Assembly (NCBI GenBank): GCA_963840435.1
Contig: CAWIYY010000017.1
Span: 62,001-126,000, forward strand
Direction of reading: 5' to 3'
Source of the DNA: Bog-473 sp963840435
GTDB lineage: Bacteria; Actinomycetota; Acidimicrobiia; Acidimicrobiales; RAAP-2
Length of the DNA: 64,000 bases
In this document: positions 16,869 to 25,343 of the stretch, in pieces
Numbering within the stretch: the first letter of the stretch is position 1
How the letters are laid out: each line of letters starts with the position of its first letter
The notes under the pieces: generated by a model
Told to the model about the DNA's origin: nothing
Seen by the model: the letters and a program-made list of their open reading frames with translations, nothing else
Database searches by the model: none
Program-made: the position numbers and the translations under genes

Positions 16869-17573
16869 ATGCCCATTCGAAGGAGCTACGCCGATCACGG
16901 CGACGCTTGCGCGGCGGCCCACGCTCTCGACCTCGTGGGAGACCGTTGGTCCATAATCGTGATTCGCGAGTTGATGCTCGGACCCAAGCGCTTTGGCGAG
17001 CTTCTGGCGGATGCGCACGGAGCCACGGCGTCGGTGGTGGCCCTACGGCTTCGTGAGCTCGAGCAGGCGGGGATTGTGGAGCAGTCGGAGCTGCCGCCAC
17101 CGTCTCGGGTGAGGGTGTATCAGCTGACGGGGTGGGGTCGAGAGTTCGAGCCAATTCTGCAGTCGCTTGGCCGATGGGCTCAACGTTCGCCTTCCCTGTC
17201 GAGCGGCGGAACCCTGACCCCGGACGCCTCGATACTGGCGATGCGAACGATGGCGGGCGGTCCGCCTCCACCAGCGCCGTTGAGCTTCGATCTGGGCCTC
17301 CACGATGGCCGTGGGGTGAAACCAATCCAATCATGGTTCCACATTTCATGGGGACCGAGCCCGCTTCAGGCCCAAAAATGCGTGGACCACACCGACTCGA
17401 GTGACGCGATCGCGTGCGACTCCGCAATCTGGACCGACTCGCTGTTCGGCGACGATGAACCGGGTCGCCTCCTCGACTCAGACTCTGTCATCGCACGAGG
17501 TGACGGTCGTCGCATCGCCACGAAGTTCTTAACGCGATTCCGCACATTCAGTGGCGCTGCGGTCGCCATGTAG
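16869..17573 (+). CDS. HxlR-family winged-helix regulator with C-terminal extension
   Basis: This 234-residue protein has an HxlR-type DNA-binding domain in residues 1-100: C in HGDACAAAHALDLVGDRWSIIVIRELMLGPKRFGEL, then LRELEQAGIVEQ and the wing. Cys residues near the N-terminus of HxlR proteins can sense thiol-reactive compounds. A roughly 110-residue C-terminal part is attached that is predicted mixed alpha/beta. Larger HxlR proteins of actinobacteria often carry such a domain, sometimes SCP2-like. The DUF899 gene is divergent across a large dyad. The 3' end overlaps the convergent reductase-like gene by 45 bases. Confidence 0.85.
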   Translation: MPIRRSYADHGDACAAAHALDLVGDRWSIIVIRELMLGPKRFGELLADAHGATASVVALRLRELEQAGIVEQSELPPPSRVRVYQLTGWGREFEPILQSLGRWAQRSPSLSSGGTLTPDASILAMRTMAGGPPPPAPLSFDLGLHDGRGVKPIQSWFHISWGPSPLQAQKCVDHTDSSDAIACDSAIWTDSLFGDDEPGRLLDSDSVIARGDGRRIATKFLTRFRTFSGAAVAM

Positions 17574-18131
17574 CGAAGCCGACGGCCAGTAGGTGAGTAG
17601 GACATTGCCGGAGTTGAATTGCCTGGCGTGGGTCAATCTGAGAGCGACGCGATCCGTCAGATCCTCGAAGAGGGAGTGGCCCCGGCCGATGGCGATTGGG
17701 CAAACCATGATCCGCAGTTCGTCGAGAACGCCTGCGGCGACGAAGTGGGCGGTGAGGTGGGCGCTGCCGAGGACGAGCAATTCCCCACCGGTGTCGGTCT
17801 TCGCCATCTCTATCTGCTCGACAGCTTCGCCCGAGACGACAGTGGTATTGCGCCAGCTTGCGTGTTCGAGTGTGGTGGAGAAGACGAGCTTTGGTTTGGT
17901 GTTCATCCGCGACGTGATGCCGGGTTCGTTGGCCCTGGCCTGATCCGTCGGCCAGTAAGCCGCCATGTGTTCGTAGGTGGCTCGGCCAAATCCAAGGGTT
18001 TGCGCCTCGTCGAGCTGGCGAATCGCAAAGTCGTTGAACTCCTCGTCCACGATCGGCCAGTCGAATTCACCGTTGAGGCCTTCATGGAAGCCGTCGAGGC
18101 TGGTGATGATGAATGAAGCCAAGGTTTTCAT
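17529..18131 (-). CDS. dihydrofolate reductase-like (RibD C-terminal domain) protein
   Basis: This 200-residue protein has a DHFR/RibD-C fold. It opens MKTLASFIITSLDGFHEG, followed by LGFGRATYEHMAAYW (NADPH-binding region), KLVFSTTLEHASWRNT, and GELLVLGSAHLTAHFVAAGVLDELRIMVCPIAIGRG, the usual family hallmarks. Proteins of this group are NADPH-dependent reductases of unknown substrate, distinct from true folate DHFR. It is part of a minus-strand run with AHSA1-like and ArsR genes, 70 bases downstream of the AHSA1-like gene. The C-terminal roughly 15 residues overlap the convergent HxlR gene. Confidence 0.88.
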   Translation of the reverse strand: MKTLASFIITSLDGFHEGLNGEFDWPIVDEEFNDFAIRQLDEAQTLGFGRATYEHMAAYWPTDQARANEPGITSRMNTKPKLVFSTTLEHASWRNTTVVSGEAVEQIEMAKTDTGGELLVLGSAHLTAHFVAAGVLDELRIMVCPIAIGRGHSLFEDLTDRVALRLTHARQFNSGNVLLTYWPSASLHGDRSATECAESR

Positions 18132-18202
18132 CGACTGTTCCTCCTCATAAGCAGCCCAGCGAAATCGTCGTTCACTGAGACGTGGTGGTCAGAACTGCTT
18201 CC

Positions 18203-18670
18203 TCACGCTGCACCTGAGCGCAAGATGGCGGCTAACGAATCCAAGAGGGAACGGGTTCCTTCTTCTCTTTGGGCCACCGTGTCGTGGCCGTCGAGGAACA
18301 CCCCTTGTTCCGTGAGGACGAGATGCGTCAATGCCTCTTGACTACGGAACTGGACTGTGCCGACAGACACGGAGATCCGAGCGTCATCGGCGTACATTTC
18401 GTACGTGTAGACAATCCGCTGTTGGGGAACGATGTCGCGGAACTCTGACTCGTACGTATAAACCGGCCCGCCCGGAGGCCCTCCTCGGTTTACCTCAAGG
18501 CCTCCGACCCGGAAGTCGAGTTCGTAACCAGCCCCCAATGCGTCAGCGGACCCGGCGAACCAGCGGGCCTTGATCCTGGGATCCGCCCATGCCCCGAAGA
18601 CCTGACCGATTGAGGAGTCGTAAGTCCGCTCGATGACGAATGTGTCATGGGAAACGGTGGACGGGGTCAT
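18203..18670 (-). CDS. SRPBCC/AHSA1-like protein
   Basis: This 155-residue protein has the Bet v1-like (SRPBCC) fold of the AHSA1 family. Hallmarks are FVIERTYDSSIGQVFGAWADPRIKARWF, then YELDFRVGG and a C-terminal helix around EEGTRSLLDSLAAIL. Such proteins form a deep hydrophobic pocket. In bacteria they commonly follow an ArsR regulator, as here, and their ligands are mostly unknown. Its ATG overlaps the stop of the ArsR gene by four bases (ATGA), implying translational coupling. Confidence 0.9.
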   Translation of the reverse strand: MTPSTVSHDTFVIERTYDSSIGQVFGAWADPRIKARWFAGSADALGAGYELDFRVGGLEVNRGGPPGGPVYTYESEFRDIVPQQRIVYTYEMYADDARISVSVGTVQFRSQEALTHLVLTEQGVFLDGHDTVAQREEGTRSLLDSLAAILRSGAA

Positions 18671-19011
18671 GGAGTCTCCTCACTGGTGGCTGCTTCGTTC
18701 AGAACGTCGCCAAGCAGGTCCAGGCGGGCTTCCCAGCCGCGGCGTCGGTCTGATATCCACTGTTCGGCGGCCGTCATTGCCGCACGTTCGATCCGGCACA
18801 CACGTGTCCTCCCGACCTTCTCGGTCTTCACGACACCGCACGCTTCGAGGACTTGGACGTGCTGGACGACAGCGGCAAGGGACATGGCGAGGGGTTTTGC
18901 CAGCTCGCTGACGGATGCGGGTCCTAACGTGAGCCGTTCCACCATGGTGCGCCTGCTCCGGTCGGCCAGCGCCTGAAATGTTCGATCCAGGTCGATCGTT
19001 TGCTCAAGCAT
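18667..19011 (-). CDS. ArsR-type winged-helix regulator
   Basis: This 114-residue regulator has the ArsR fold: FQALADRSRRTMVERLTLGPASVSELAKPLAMSLAAVVQHVQVLEACGVVKTEKVGRTRVCRIE. No metal-binding CVC motif is seen on helix 3, so it is not an obvious metal sensor. It belongs to the subgroup paired with AHSA1-like proteins. An 18-bp palindrome covers its start codon and a -10-like box lies seven bases upstream. It is probably leaderless and self-repressed. Confidence 0.9.
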   Translation of the reverse strand: MLEQTIDLDRTFQALADRSRRTMVERLTLGPASVSELAKPLAMSLAAVVQHVQVLEACGVVKTEKVGRTRVCRIERAAMTAAEQWISDRRRGWEARLDLLGDVLNEAATSEETP

Positions 19012-19024
19012 ATGCTTGAGTATA
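19003..19024 (-). promoter_or_regulatory. perfect 18-bp palindrome and -10 box at the ArsR start
   Basis: CTCAAGCATATGCTTGAG (19003-19020) is a perfect palindrome centred on the ATG of the ArsR gene (19011-19009). On the minus strand TATACT (19024-19019) lies seven bases before that ATG, so transcription would begin at the start codon. A repressor bound here would cover promoter and start together. Confidence 0.7.
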
Positions 19025-19489
19025 AGCCCAGCGACCGAATACAGTCAACGATCTTCTTAAGTGTTCGTGGTTGCGTCCGATCGTGCATCCGCCGCAGTCC
19101 CATCAGCATTCTCGGCGTTGACGGTTGAGCACCGTGTTGACATGCCTTTGCATGATCAACTTGGAAGTACGCGCCGCTCGGTTCTGCGGCCGTGTCGGAG
19201 GGCTGGGACGGGGCCGCTCGGGAGTTGGCGTCGAGGTGACCCAACGTGGCCGATGCACTCGGCGTCGTGGGGATTTTGTGAGAAAAGTAGTGACGTGCCG
19301 CGTGTCTCAGCCAAGTGGCGAGGCGTGAGCGGCCCGCTGGCAGAGGGGAGACGAGTTTGCAGATTGTCCTCTGACGATCGAGCAAGCGGTCTGCGTCGAA
19401 CCCTCCAGCTGGAAGATCGTTCCGCGTCTTGGATCCCGCTTCTCGAGCTGCCCGTGCTTTCGTCAGGCGCATGCCATCGACCGTGCCCG
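19025..19489. other. intergenic stretch, no gene seen
   Basis: About 465 bases between the ArsR promoter and the adenylate kinase-like gene. Open frames on both strands overlap and lack ribosome sites or family features. TAGTGT at 19490-19495 is the probable -10 box of the next gene. Confidence 0.4.
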
Positions 19490-19502
19490 TAGTGTGACGG
19501 GT

Positions 19503-20078
19503 GTGAGGCTCTTGCTCGTTGCGTATCCGGGTGCTGGGAAGGGTACGCAGGCGACAAAACTCGCTGATCGCTACCACATTGTCCACCTGTCGAGCGGGGC
19601 GTTGCTACGTGCAGAGGTCAACAACGGCTCGAGGATAGGGATGGTTGCGGCCGACTACTTGAGGCGCGGTGATCTCGTACCGGACGAATTGGTCTTCGAG
19701 ATGTTGGTGACGCCGGTTCTCGAGGCGGCCCGTCAAGGTGGCTACGTCTTAGATGGATTCCCGAGGACACTCCGTCAGGCAGAGGAGGCATACTCCGTGG
19801 CGCAAGAAATCGAGGGCATTGAGCTCCAAGCCGTCATCTACCTCAGGGTCGGTCAGAACGAGCTGCATGCGCGACTGCGAGCACGCGCAAATCAAGAAGG
19901 ACGTAGCGATGACGAGGATGTCGCGATAGCGCACCGATTCAAAGTGTTCGAGACTGAGACGGAGCCGCTACTCGACTTCTATGCACGGCGTGGCATTCTG
20001 CTCGAAATCAATGGTGAGCAGTCCGTTGAGGACGTGTTCGGTGACATCACGAGCGCTGTGGATCGACTCTTGATCTAG
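19503..20078 (+). CDS. adk: adenylate kinase-like protein, short (lidless) type
   Basis: This 191-residue P-loop nucleoside monophosphate kinase interconverts ATP+AMP and 2 ADP. The P-loop reads AYPGAGKGTQ (canonical is GPPGAGKGTQ). The AMP-binding region is LSSGALLRAEV and the core motif YVLDGFPRTLRQAE. The long LID with zinc or hydrogen-bonding residues is absent: the segment is only RANQEGRSDDEDVAIAHRF. The GTG at 19503 is chosen because TAGTGT lies seven bases upstream. An in-frame GTG at 19494 is the alternative. It stands alone, not beside secY as housekeeping adk usually is, so it is probably a paralogue. It could prefer another nucleotide. Confidence 0.8.
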   Translation: MRLLLVAYPGAGKGTQATKLADRYHIVHLSSGALLRAEVNNGSRIGMVAADYLRRGDLVPDELVFEMLVTPVLEAARQGGYVLDGFPRTLRQAEEAYSVAQEIEGIELQAVIYLRVGQNELHARLRARANQEGRSDDEDVAIAHRFKVFETETEPLLDFYARRGILLEINGEQSVEDVFGDITSAVDRLLI

Positions 20079-20191
20079 CGGGAATCCTGGCGAACGCTTC
20101 TTCCCTTTGAAGACAGTTCCGGTCGGACTCAAAGTCTAAGGCGAGGAAATGCCGTGCCGCCGTTTACTCTCCTGTGGCGGCTGAAATCGCG

Positions 20192-21364
20192 TCACGACGT
20201 GGCTCGACCGCGGCGGATGAGGCTACGTCGGGGTCCGATGACGACGGTCGGCCGGTCGTAGACGAACGGTTCGCCGCCGCCGGGCCGGCGTTGGGGAGGC
20301 CGCCGTGGTTCGACTGGACCCTGTCGCATATGACGCCGCTGACCCGACCACGGAGCTGGCGGCACGGTGAATCGATCGGCGAGTCGGTAGGCGACGCTCT
20401 CGTAGTTGACACGCCAGCCACGAAAGTCGGGCCACGCGTCTTCGGCGCTTCGCTCGGTGGCGAAGCCCACGCCCACGAGCATGACTACCGCTCGGTCGAA
20501 CTCAGCGAATGTCAGTTCAATGGGGCCGTCAGGGTTCGGATCGTCGTCCACCTCCATTCGGAGCGTTGTCGCGACCCGGTTCAGCAGCGTGAACCCCATC
20601 CGCAGGCACAGGCGGGCCTGGGAAGATGCTCGGCTCGGTGCGAGTGCCAGATGCATCGCCGCAGCGTCCAGAACTGCGATCAGCCCAAGCAGCCACGAGT
20701 ACCACGGTTCAGGCGAGCGGAACAGTAGGAGCACTGGATACGTGGTGTGGCTCTCGGCCACGTCGGCCGCCCAACCCTCCCATGCGGCGTACAGGTCCGG
20801 GAGCGTGTCGGCAATCCCGACCAGCTGGTGGCGGGCCAGGAGTTCGGGACCCCACGCTGGTGTACCGGCTCGACTTTCGAGCAGAGCCACCAGGCTCTCG
20901 CGTCGGTTGAACGAGCTGTAGAGGGCAGGCAGATAGGCGATCTGCAAGGCGACAATCACAACCCAGATGGCGCCAATGGAGATATCCACGCCCGTGTCGG
21001 CGGGGCCACCGCTGTGGACGGCCCCCACCGTGAACAGCGCCGTGAGGGCCTGGAGTAACCCGTCGGCGAAAGAGGCGCCCGCTCCGACAAGGATGAGTCC
21101 GAACCCGAGTACCAGGCACGCCGCCCAGAAGAGGAGCTGCACCATGAGAGCGACGGGGCCGGTCGGGGCGAGGATTGCATCCTGGCGCTCATACGTCTTC
21201 GCCACGCGGGACGCCAGGACGAAGCACACCCTGACGCACCGGTTGACCTGGAGGCTCAAGCGCTCGATCCCCGACGGCCGCCTCGGCAAAACCATGGTGA
21301 ACACGACGTCGGCGACCGTCATCACCACGACGACCAAGCCCACGATGGTCGCGACGACGTTCAT
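20192..21364 (-). CDS. membrane protein with ion-channel-like core, function unknown
   Basis: This 390-residue protein starts at the ATG 21364. Predicted membrane segments are residues 1-25 (NVVATIVGLVVVVMTVADVVF), then about 80-105, a short re-entrant-looking stretch LLQALTALFTVGAVHSGG, a third helix (IWVVIVALQIAYLPALYSSF) and WLLGLIAVLDAAAMHLAL. The helix-loop-helix arrangement with FTVGAVHSG recalls two-helix potassium channels, but the TVGYG filter is missing. A soluble C-terminal half of about 170 residues follows and ends in a basic tail. A longer reading to 21514 adds a non-membrane, low-quality N-terminus. No function can be assigned. Confidence 0.7.
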   Translation of the reverse strand: MNVVATIVGLVVVVMTVADVVFTMVLPRRPSGIERLSLQVNRCVRVCFVLASRVAKTYERQDAILAPTGPVALMVQLLFWAACLVLGFGLILVGAGASFADGLLQALTALFTVGAVHSGGPADTGVDISIGAIWVVIVALQIAYLPALYSSFNRRESLVALLESRAGTPAWGPELLARHQLVGIADTLPDLYAAWEGWAADVAESHTTYPVLLLFRSPEPWYSWLLGLIAVLDAAAMHLALAPSRASSQARLCLRMGFTLLNRVATTLRMEVDDDPNPDGPIELTFAEFDRAVVMLVGVGFATERSAEDAWPDFRGWRVNYESVAYRLADRFTVPPAPWSGQRRHMRQGPVEPRRPPQRRPGGGEPFVYDRPTVVIGPRRSLIRRGRATS

Positions 21365-21422
21365 CGGCTCGCCACGTGGGCTTCGATCGGGCACACGAGT
21401 ACGAGCGTATCCAGCACCTGCA

Positions 21423-21739
21423 GCGGTGCTGGGTTTCGGTGAAAGGACGCCGCCGGAGGCAACTGAGATCGGTACCCTTCTCCATCGGCAGGTACCGGCG
21501 GTCAAGGCCGCCACCGGAGTCGAGCGCGTCTACGACCTGGCCTTGATGGAACGGGCAGCCCACTTCCATCTCTGGCTCGTACCGAGGAAGACCGAGAGTG
21601 AACTTCGAGGATTGGCCTCCATGGCGCAGCAGCCTCCTCTCACGCCTCGCTCAGTGAGGCAGAGGCGATGTCGCAGAAAAGCTGCGCTGAAGCCGTCCTG
21701 ATGAAGGCAAGGCAAATGACAACTTGGAATCGAGCCTGA
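21423..21739 (+). pseudogene. remnant of a HIT-family protein
   Basis: One frame reads LHRQVPAVKAATGVERVYDLALM and ERAAHFHLWLVPRKTES, a histidine-triad (HIT) hydrolase-like segment with HFHLW in place of the full H-x-H-x-H. Near 21635-21645 coding sense switches to another frame (ASLSEAEAMSQKSCAEAVLMKARQ) ending at TGA 21737-21739, as expected for the C-terminus. The N-terminal third is absent and there is no start. HIT proteins hydrolyse nucleotide conjugates. This copy looks truly decayed. Confidence 0.5.
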
Positions 21740-21877
21740 CCCGGGGAGTTCGGAGCGTGCGGTCCGTGGCGGAATGGATTCCTGCAGCAAGGTGTTTCCC
21801 CTATCGGTGCTGCTCGTGCAAACGTTAGGAGATGCTGCACCACGAAGATGAGATGACGAGGAGGATGAACGCGAGAT

Positions 21878-22921
21878 GTGGACAGCCAGGACAGGGATCC
21901 GGGGGAGATGACAGCGCCCCAGCCTGAGCTGTCGATCCTTGACTTGGCGCCAATACGGCGAGGGGAAACGGCCAGTGACAGCTTCGCTGCCAGTGTGGCG
22001 CTGGCTCAGCGGGCGGAGGAGTTGGGCTACCGGCGAGTCTGGTACGCGGAGCATCACAACATCGCAAGCATTGCCTCGTCAGCCACCAGTGTGCTGATTG
22101 CGCACGTTGGAGCCCAGACCACGACCATCCGCCTCGGAGCAGGCGGAGTGATGCTGCCCAATCACGCGCCGTTGATGATCGCGGAACAATTCGGCACGTT
22201 GGCCGCGATGTACCCAGGTCGGATCGACCTCGGTCTGGGCAGAGCGCCAGGATCAGATCAGAACACGATGTACGCGTTGCGCCGGGACCCGCGCTCGGCC
22301 GATAGTTTCCCGCAGGACGTACTCGAGCTCCAGGGCTACCTCAGCGGTCAGAGCCGGGTCCCGGGCGTCGAAGCCGTCCCGGGCCAGGGATCACAGGTTC
22401 CGCTCTACATCCTGGGCTCGTCACTCTTCGGCGCGAGACTGGCGGCTGCCTACGGATTGCCGTATGCATTCGCCTCGCACTTCGCGCCGGACGCGCTGAC
22501 CGTCGCATTGCAGTCCTACCGAGAGGAGTTCCGACCTTCCGAGCAGCTCGAACGTCCGTATGTCATGGCCGGGATCAACGTGATTGCCGCCGATACGACA
22601 GCCGCGGCTCAGGTACAGCGTGAAGCCATTCGGCGCCTCCGCGCCGTCAGCCTCTATGGCCGTCAACTGGGTGTGCGCGATCAGGACATGACCGACGAAC
22701 AGGCCGATCAACTGCTGGCGGCAGGCGCTTCCGTGCACGTTGATCACATGTTGACCTATACCGCGGCCGGTACCCCGCGAGAGGTGAGCTCCCAACTGGA
22801 CGAGTTCGCCGTGTTGACCGGTGCCGACGAGCTGATCACGGTCCACCAATCGACCACGATGGAAGGCCGCATGCGTTCGGTCACCCTTCTTGCCGAAGCG
22901 GTGAAGAGTGGAGTCGCATGA
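21878..22921 (+). CDS. LLM-class flavin-dependent oxidoreductase (luciferase-like)
   Basis: This protein of up to 347 residues has a luciferase-like TIM barrel, resembling the MsnO8-type family. Hallmarks are LSILDLAPIRRGETASDSF, GYRRVWYAEHHNI (His-His of the flavin-binding region), IRLGAGGVMLPNHAP, FGTLAAMYPGRIDLGLGRAPGSD, and VPLYILGSSLFGARLAA. Such enzymes use FMNH2 or F420 to oxidise small molecules. The start could be GTG 21878 or ATG 21908. The latter removes ten residues and begins close to the conserved core, but its purine-rich site is too near. It stands alone, and its 3' end faces the MFS gene convergently. Confidence 0.9.
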   Translation: MDSQDRDPGEMTAPQPELSILDLAPIRRGETASDSFAASVALAQRAEELGYRRVWYAEHHNIASIASSATSVLIAHVGAQTTTIRLGAGGVMLPNHAPLMIAEQFGTLAAMYPGRIDLGLGRAPGSDQNTMYALRRDPRSADSFPQDVLELQGYLSGQSRVPGVEAVPGQGSQVPLYILGSSLFGARLAAAYGLPYAFASHFAPDALTVALQSYREEFRPSEQLERPYVMAGINVIAADTTAAAQVQREAIRRLRAVSLYGRQLGVRDQDMTDEQADQLLAAGASVHVDHMLTYTAAGTPREVSSQLDEFAVLTGADELITVHQSTTMEGRMRSVTLLAEAVKSGVA

Positions 22922-22996
22922 GGAGCCGTGGCGGCCTCTTTCGAGATGGCCCACGTTGCTCTGACCACAGGCAATTCGTCCGAGATGGAGAGAGAA

Positions 22997-24568
22997 TCAG
23001 GCGATAGGAAGAATCGCTTCGTTTGAAGCATCCTTGCCCACCCGGACAAAGGGTCCACACGCAGCGCCGACGAGCGCCGCGATCCCGGCTACCAGCATCG
23101 TGACGTGCAGACCGTCCATGAACGCGGCGTGGCTGCCCGTGGTCACGCGTTGGGCCATGTGAGCGGAAGTGCCGCGGGGGACGGGGGCCAGGCCCTGCGA
23201 GACTTCCGCCGCCGATCGAGCGACAGTGTGGGCGACTTCGAGCGGCACCCCGGCGCGAAGGAGGTGGTTCACCAGCCCACTCGCCACTATGGAGCCCAAG
23301 ATCGAACCGCAGACGGCTGTGCCGAGGACGCCTCCAAGTTGGATCGCCGTGGTCTGAATTCCTCCGGCGACCCCCGCCTCGTCCACCGGGACGTTGCCGA
23401 CGATGGCGTCCGTCGCCGCGGTGACGACGAAGCCAATGCCGAGACCGATGAGGACGAAGGGTGGCCACAGATGGAGATAGCTGGAGTCGACCTGAAGTGT
23501 CGAAAGGGACAGAAGCGCAATGGCGGTGGCCAAGAGTCCTCCTGTTATCGGCACCGCCGGCCCGAACCGCTCGGTCAGACGAGCTCCCAGGTTGCCCGAG
23601 AAGGCGAAGGCCACCGTCAATGGGAGCAACCGGACGCCTGCTTCGACCGGACTGTAACCGTGCACACTCTGAAGGTAGAGCCCCACAAAGAAGAGCACGC
23701 CGAACAGTGCGAAGAAATCGAGGAGGACTATCGCCGTGCTCAACGACACCGACCGATCGGCAAAGATCGAGAGTGGCACAAGGGGGTCCTGTCGCGTGTG
23801 TTCGACGAGCACGAACGCGATGAGCAGCAGCATCCCCAGGCCGATGAGGCCCAGCGTCCTGACGTTGCCCCATCCCCAGCCCTGGGCGTTGATCAGGGCA
23901 TAGACGATAGCGAGCAGACCGGTGGCCAGACACGCCACCCCGGGAATGTCGAAGGGGGCGACCTTGCTCTCGCGTGACTCGCTCAGCACGAATGTTCCGA
24001 TGACGACGGTGCAGATGCCCACTGGAATATTGATAAAGAACACGCTCTGCCAAGAGATGTGCTCCACGAACAGACCACCGACAATGGGACCTGCGGCCGT
24101 TGCCGTCGCAGAGGCGCTGACCCACATACCAACCGCGCGGTTGAGCTCTTCGGGAGGGTAGGCCGCGCGCATGAGGGCGATTGTGTTGGGGAGCAACAGC
24201 GCGGCAAAGGCGCCCTGAAAGCCGCGCAGGACGATGACGCCGTCGATGGTCCCCACGATTCCGATGGCCAGCGAAGAGAGCGTGAACCCGCAGACACCAA
24301 TGAGGAAGACCCGGCGGCGACCGAACCGGTCTCCGAGCTTGCCGCCCAAAATTAATGAAACGGCGATCACCAGCAGGTAGGCGTTCGTGATCCACTGCAG
24401 GTCGGAGAGCGAGGCATGTAAGTCCCGTCCGATGTACGGGTTCGCCACCGCCACCACCGAGCCGTCGATGCCCACCATCACGACCGCCAGAGACACCACG
24501 ACCAGCGTCAGCCACGGCTTTCCGCGGAACCGGGCCGGGACGGCGATTTCTGTCATGACCTCCGTCAA
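22997..24568 (-). CDS. MFS multidrug transporter, DHA2 (14-TMS) family
   Basis: This 523-residue membrane transporter of the EmrB/QacA type is a proton-coupled exporter. Motif A is GGKLGDRFGRRR between helices 2 and 3. DHA2 motif-D-like DGSVVAVANPYIG and WITNAYLLVIA come early, and motif-C-like AAGPIVGGLFVEH lies in helix 5. About 14 hydrophobic segments are present, and the C-terminus has a long loop before the final helix. It is divergent from a TetR regulator at 24729, typical for a substrate-inducible pump. The substrate is unknown. Confidence 0.9.
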   Translation of the reverse strand: MTEVMTEIAVPARFRGKPWLTLVVVSLAVVMVGIDGSVVAVANPYIGRDLHASLSDLQWITNAYLLVIAVSLILGGKLGDRFGRRRVFLIGVCGFTLSSLAIGIVGTIDGVIVLRGFQGAFAALLLPNTIALMRAAYPPEELNRAVGMWVSASATATAAGPIVGGLFVEHISWQSVFFINIPVGICTVVIGTFVLSESRESKVAPFDIPGVACLATGLLAIVYALINAQGWGWGNVRTLGLIGLGMLLLIAFVLVEHTRQDPLVPLSIFADRSVSLSTAIVLLDFFALFGVLFFVGLYLQSVHGYSPVEAGVRLLPLTVAFAFSGNLGARLTERFGPAVPITGGLLATAIALLSLSTLQVDSSYLHLWPPFVLIGLGIGFVVTAATDAIVGNVPVDEAGVAGGIQTTAIQLGGVLGTAVCGSILGSIVASGLVNHLLRAGVPLEVAHTVARSAAEVSQGLAPVPRGTSAHMAQRVTTGSHAAFMDGLHVTMLVAGIAALVGAACGPFVRVGKDASNEAILPIA

Positions 24569-24626
24569 CGTCGGTTCCCTCCTGGCCGGACGGTGAAATC
24601 AGCCCCCCTAAAAATGGCGCTTTCTG

Positions 24627-24702
24627 CCAGAGTGACAGTTTCTGCCTTTTGAGCACAAATCGGCTAGAGTTGGTGGTTCGCCAGCGGGCATGTGCACTCT
24701 GG
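24627..24702. promoter_or_regulatory. separated inverted repeat between MFS and TetR genes
   Basis: CCAGAGTG (24627-24634) and CACTCTGG (24695-24702) are exact inverted copies 60 bases apart in the divergent gap. TTTCTGCC also repeats directly nearby (24621-24628 and 24639-24646). These may be TetR half-sites controlling both genes. The wide spacing makes a single-dimer site unlikely. Confidence 0.4.
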
Positions 24703-24728
24703 CGACCACGGGGGCGCGGGATGAGTAA

Positions 24729-25343
24729 GTGAGCGGAGGCCTCACGGCGCGGAACAAGGACAGGACTCGCCGCGAATTGGCAGAAGCTGCGTCCCGACTG
24801 TTTGCCGAACGGGGGTACGCAGCAACGACGATCCAGGACATCGTGCAGGCGGTTGACGTTTCCCCACGCACGTTCTTCCGCTACTTCCCCTGCAAGGAAG
24901 ACGTTGTCACCGCCATCGCCAGCTTCAGCATGGACGACGTCATCGGGTTCGTGGAGGAGCACAACGCCGCCGAGTCACTCGACTCGGTCCTGCGAGCGGC
25001 CTTGGCCGAGCTCTTGTCCTCGGTCCGCACCCAGCCCGATGCGGCGAGGTCCTTTCAGCGCACTCTCCGCGAGACGCCCACGTTGCGTGGGCGCTGGCTC
25101 GAGGAACAGCGCAGGAACCGCGATCGGTTGGCCGATGCCCTGGCCCCTTGGTTCCCACCTGCATCGTCACGCATTGCTGCGCACCTTGCGGCGGGCATCG
25201 CGCTCGTCATCGTCGACGAGGTGATGACCCTCTGGGCCGACCAGCCTTCCGAACCGGATCCGCTCGACCTTCTCGACGAGGCGTTCGACGTGCTCGGTGG
25301 GTCCCTGCTCGCGCGGCTGAGCGGCGAGCAACCACTCGTCTGA
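24729..25343 (+). CDS. TetR-family regulator of the adjacent MFS pump
   Basis: This 204-residue TetR protein has its helix-turn-helix domain in residues 10-60 (RRELAEAASRLFAERGYAATTIQDIVQAVDVSPRTFFRYFPCKEDVV). The effector domain includes SFQRTLRETPTLRGRWLEEQRRNRDRLADAL, typical of the AcrR group with a MftR-like C-terminal domain. The start is GTG at 24729. It is divergent from the DHA2 pump and presumably represses it until a toxic ligand binds. Confidence 0.88.
   Translation: MSGGLTARNKDRTRRELAEAASRLFAERGYAATTIQDIVQAVDVSPRTFFRYFPCKEDVVTAIASFSMDDVIGFVEEHNAAESLDSVLRAALAELLSSVRTQPDAARSFQRTLRETPTLRGRWLEEQRRNRDRLADALAPWFPPASSRIAAHLAAGIALVIVDEVMTLWADQPSEPDPLDLLDEAFDVLGGSLLARLSGEQPLV

Noticed and set aside
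22881..24962. A 693-residue open frame on the minus strand over the MFS gene
   Set aside because: It is Arg/Gly/Pro/Ser-rich, overlaps the clearly coding MFS frame throughout and has no domain. High G+C DNA gives long shadow frames.
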